Assembly: GCA_038323615.1 (NCBI GenBank)
Contig: JBBQHC010000135.1
Location: forward strand, 1 to 7,699
DNA length: 7,699 bases
Reading direction: 5' to 3'
DNA from: JBBKXP01 sp038323615
GTDB lineage: Bacteria; Pseudomonadota; Alphaproteobacteria; Rhodobacterales; Rhodobacteraceae
The stretch's first letter is position 1. Each line of letters opens with the position of its first letter. A model generated the notes under the pieces. It saw nothing but the letters and a program-made list of their open reading frames with translations. It made no database searches and was not told where the DNA came from. The translations under genes were made by a program, and so were the position numbers. Below, piece by piece: positions 5,871 to 7,699 of this stretch.

Positions 5871-6797
5871 ATGAATTTGGTCGATAGTTGGGGGGGGAAC
5901 CCCTTTGGCTGGGTTTTCGCAAACCTGATCGAAGCCTTCTACAACCTGTTTTACGCCCTGTTGCACCCGCTCGCCTGGTTGGACTGGGTGATCTGGACGG
6001 GCAGCCCCGAAGACAAGGAATCGCTGATGCGGTTCATCTATTACGGGGCCTCGACCGAATTGTTTTTCGTCGTTCTGATCGGGTTCCTGATCCTGACCAT
6101 TGTCGGATTCGTGAATAACCGGGTGATGTGGGCCGTGGTGCGCGGGCTTGAGGGGTTTGCCAATGCTGTCGGGCGCACCTTTGCCTGGGCCGGGCTGGTC
6201 ATGGTCCTGATCCAGATCATCATCATCTTTCTGCAACGGGTCTTTGCGGTCAGCGAGATCACCTTTGGCTTTGGCATGGCGTTCACCTTCGACGTGTCGT
6301 GGTGGTCGGAAAGCCTGAAATTCTACAACGCGATGATCGTCACCCTCTGCGTCACCTGGACCTTTGTTCAGGGCGGCCACGTGCGTGTCGATCTGATCTA
6401 TGCGCGGGTCGGCTACCGGGCGAAAAAGACGATTGATATGGTCGGGTCGATCCTGTTCATGATGCCCGCCTCGATCGTGGTCTGGCTGTTCGGCTGGTTT
6501 TTCCTCTGGCGCAATCTGGTGGTGCCCAATCCGTCGGCGTCCAACACCCTGGACCAGTTGCTGCAAAAATCGCGCGCCCTGCGCTGGAACGTCGAAACCA
6601 TCGGGTTTTCGCCCAACGGGTTCAACGCCTATTTCATGTTCAAGGTGCTGCTGCTGGCCTACGTGTTTCTGGTGCTGTTGCAGGCGGTGGCGTTCTTTTA
6701 TCGCAGCTACCTTGAACGCAAAGAAGGCGAGGCCTCTGAAGGCCGCTACCATGACCGCGACAGCATGGGCGACGCGGCCGCCATCGCGACACATTGA
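5871..6797 (+). CDS. dctQ: TRAP transporter small permease subunit (DctQ), enlarged
   Basis: The 308-residue product is a polytopic inner-membrane protein that pairs with DctM to move the ligand delivered by DctP. Hydrophobic segments lie at about 16-41 (partly amphipathic), 63-82, 104-124, 150-166, 190-213 and 255-277. The diagnostic DctQ signature GGHVRVDLIY is at 168-177. Most DctQ proteins have four membrane segments in about 160-200 residues, so this one carries an extra N-terminal portion of roughly 90 residues with one or two more segments, a polar loop at about 218-248 before the last segment and a charged tail after 278. Enlarged DctQ subunits occur in the TakQ/'mannitol-chloroaromatic' annotated group. 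A run of eight G residues (5890-5897) spans codons 7-9 without breaking the frame. It follows dctP by 97 bases and precedes dctM by 30, consistent with one operon. Confidence 0.88.
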   Translation: MNLVDSWGGNPFGWVFANLIEAFYNLFYALLHPLAWLDWVIWTGSPEDKESLMRFIYYGASTELFFVVLIGFLILTIVGFVNNRVMWAVVRGLEGFANAVGRTFAWAGLVMVLIQIIIIFLQRVFAVSEITFGFGMAFTFDVSWWSESLKFYNAMIVTLCVTWTFVQGGHVRVDLIYARVGYRAKKTIDMVGSILFMMPASIVVWLFGWFFLWRNLVVPNPSASNTLDQLLQKSRALRWNVETIGFSPNGFNAYFMFKVLLLAYVFLVLLQAVAFFYRSYLERKEGEASEGRYHDRDSMGDAAAIATH

Positions 6798-6827
6798 TAC
6801 CGCCAATCAAACGGGAACGGACATAAT

Positions 6828-7699
6828 ATGCTTTTCGGACTTGATGGCGTCGAAGTCGGCCTGATTATCGTCTTTCTGTCGCTGTTTGGCGGCATCCTGT
6901 CGGGGTTCCCGGTTGCATTTGCCATTGGCGGGGCGGGGATCATTTCGTTTGTCATCGTCGCCTTGCTGGACGGATCGGGCCTGCTGTTTCACATGGGCGT
7001 GGACCGCTCGACCGTCGAATATGCGGCGCTGACCGCCCAAGGCATCAGGCCCGACGATATTTCGGTCTTTTCGCACCCCGAACTGGCCCGCGCCGCCGAA
7101 CCACTGTTTCCGGGCGGCTGGGAACTGGCGATGGACCGCAATCTGGGGTTCATCGTCAACCGGATGAACGAACGGGTACTGGCGGGCCAATCCATCGAAA
7201 CGCTGCTGGCGGTCGTCATGTTCGTGATGATGGGGATCACGCTGGAACGCAGCCGGATCGCCGATGAATTGCTGACCAAGATGGCGCGGGTCTTTGGCCC
7301 GCTGCCGGGCGGTCTGGCCGTGTCGATCGTCGTCGTTGGCGCGTTTCTGGCGGCATCGACGGGCATCGTCGGGGCGACCGTGGTGACGATGGGCTTGCTG
7401 GCGCTGCCGACGATGCTGAAAAACAACTACTCGCCGGAACTTGCCACCGGGGTCATCGCCGCATCGGGCACCCTGGGGCAGATCATTCCGCCCTCGATCG
7501 TGATCGTGCTGCTGGGGACGCTGGCGGGCGATCTGTTTTCCGCCGCACAAGAGGAACGCGCCGCCGCCGCTGGCTGTTCGGACGCGCTGACGCTGCTGGG
7601 TGAACCGGCGGTGGTATCGGTGGGCACCCTGTTTCAGTCGGCATTGCTGCCGGGCATCCTGCTGGCGATGCTTTATGCCGGCTATGCGTTTATCTATGC
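6828..7699 (+). CDS. dctM: TRAP transporter large permease subunit (DctM), 3' truncated by window end
   Basis: The frame opens at the ATG at 6828 and stays open for 290 codons to the end of the window; a full DctM is usually 430 residues or more. DctM forms the main sodium-coupled transport channel in the inner membrane. Family hallmarks are the first segment ending GFPVAFAIGG (26-35), MGITLERSRIADELL (135-149), the block FLAASTGIVGATVVTMG (173-189) and ASGTLGQIIPPSIVIVLLG (212-230), the last being the classic DctM core. The region about 55-105 is a polar insert between the first segment and the expected next one, and a second polar loop lies at about 238-262. The start has a modest ribosome binding site (CGGA, 6818-6821). 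It is the third gene of the operon after dctQ, with a 30-base gap. Confidence 0.92.
   Translation, partial: MLFGLDGVEVGLIIVFLSLFGGILSGFPVAFAIGGAGIISFVIVALLDGSGLLFHMGVDRSTVEYAALTAQGIRPDDISVFSHPELARAAEPLFPGGWELAMDRNLGFIVNRMNERVLAGQSIETLLAVVMFVMMGITLERSRIADELLTKMARVFGPLPGGLAVSIVVVGAFLAASTGIVGATVVTMGLLALPTMLKNNYSPELATGVIAASGTLGQIIPPSIVIVLLGTLAGDLFSAAQEERAAAAGCSDALTLLGEPAVVSVGTLFQSALLPGILLAMLYAGYAFIY

Noticed and set aside
5829..6806. 325-codon open frame antisense to dctQ
   Set aside because: Highly charged His/Asp/Gln-rich sequence typical of the complement of a membrane protein gene; no start signals.
6807..7550. 247-codon open frame antisense to dctM
   Set aside because: It is the complement of the DctM core, with the same His/Gln/Arg-rich shadow composition.

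Overview
The window looks like chromosomal DNA from a high-GC alphaproteobacterium, most likely of the Rhodobacterales/Roseobacter group. The grounds are the strong G/C preference at third codon positions, Tat-exported PhoX and TRAP proteins, and the form of the acetolactate synthase N-terminus. This placement comes from reading protein families by eye, not from a database search. No tRNA, rRNA, insertion sequence, CRISPR array or phage gene is visible.

Left edge (1-425). The first 53 bases are the start of a leftward gene whose 17 visible residues fit the large subunit of acetolactate synthase (IlvB). Its 5' leader holds a good sigma-70-type promoter, a 14-codon ORF with a clear ribosome binding site, an alternative stem and an intrinsic terminator placed before the ilvB start. 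This is the layout of a transcription attenuator for branched-chain amino acid synthesis. Facing right, a near-consensus PHO box (two CTGT-type repeats 11 bases apart) with a -10-like element lies 79-96 bases upstream of phoX.

Phosphatase (426-2315). This encodes a complete, Tat-exported PhoX-type (DUF839) alkaline phosphatase. The PHO box predicts induction by phosphate starvation through PhoB. A 10-bp stem-loop separates it from the converging two-component operon.

Carboxylate uptake locus (2375-7699). A leftward two-component system consists of a cache-domain HisKA_3 histidine kinase and a NarL/FixJ-class response regulator overlapping by ATGA. It is divergent from a rightward TRAP transporter operon, dctP-dctQ-dctM, whose binding protein resembles the TakP/2-oxoacid-lactate group. 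The simplest model is that the kinase senses an extracytoplasmic organic acid and the regulator controls the transporter from the shared 238-base intergenic region, where a 24-bp dyad is a candidate operator. A perfect 12-bp hairpin between dctP and dctQ probably lets the binding protein be made in excess over the permease. dctM runs off the right end.

I do not see a wholly new system. The points most worth checking are the ilvB leader, the PHO box, the unassigned sensor/TRAP pair, the inter-cistronic hairpin and the enlarged permease subunits.
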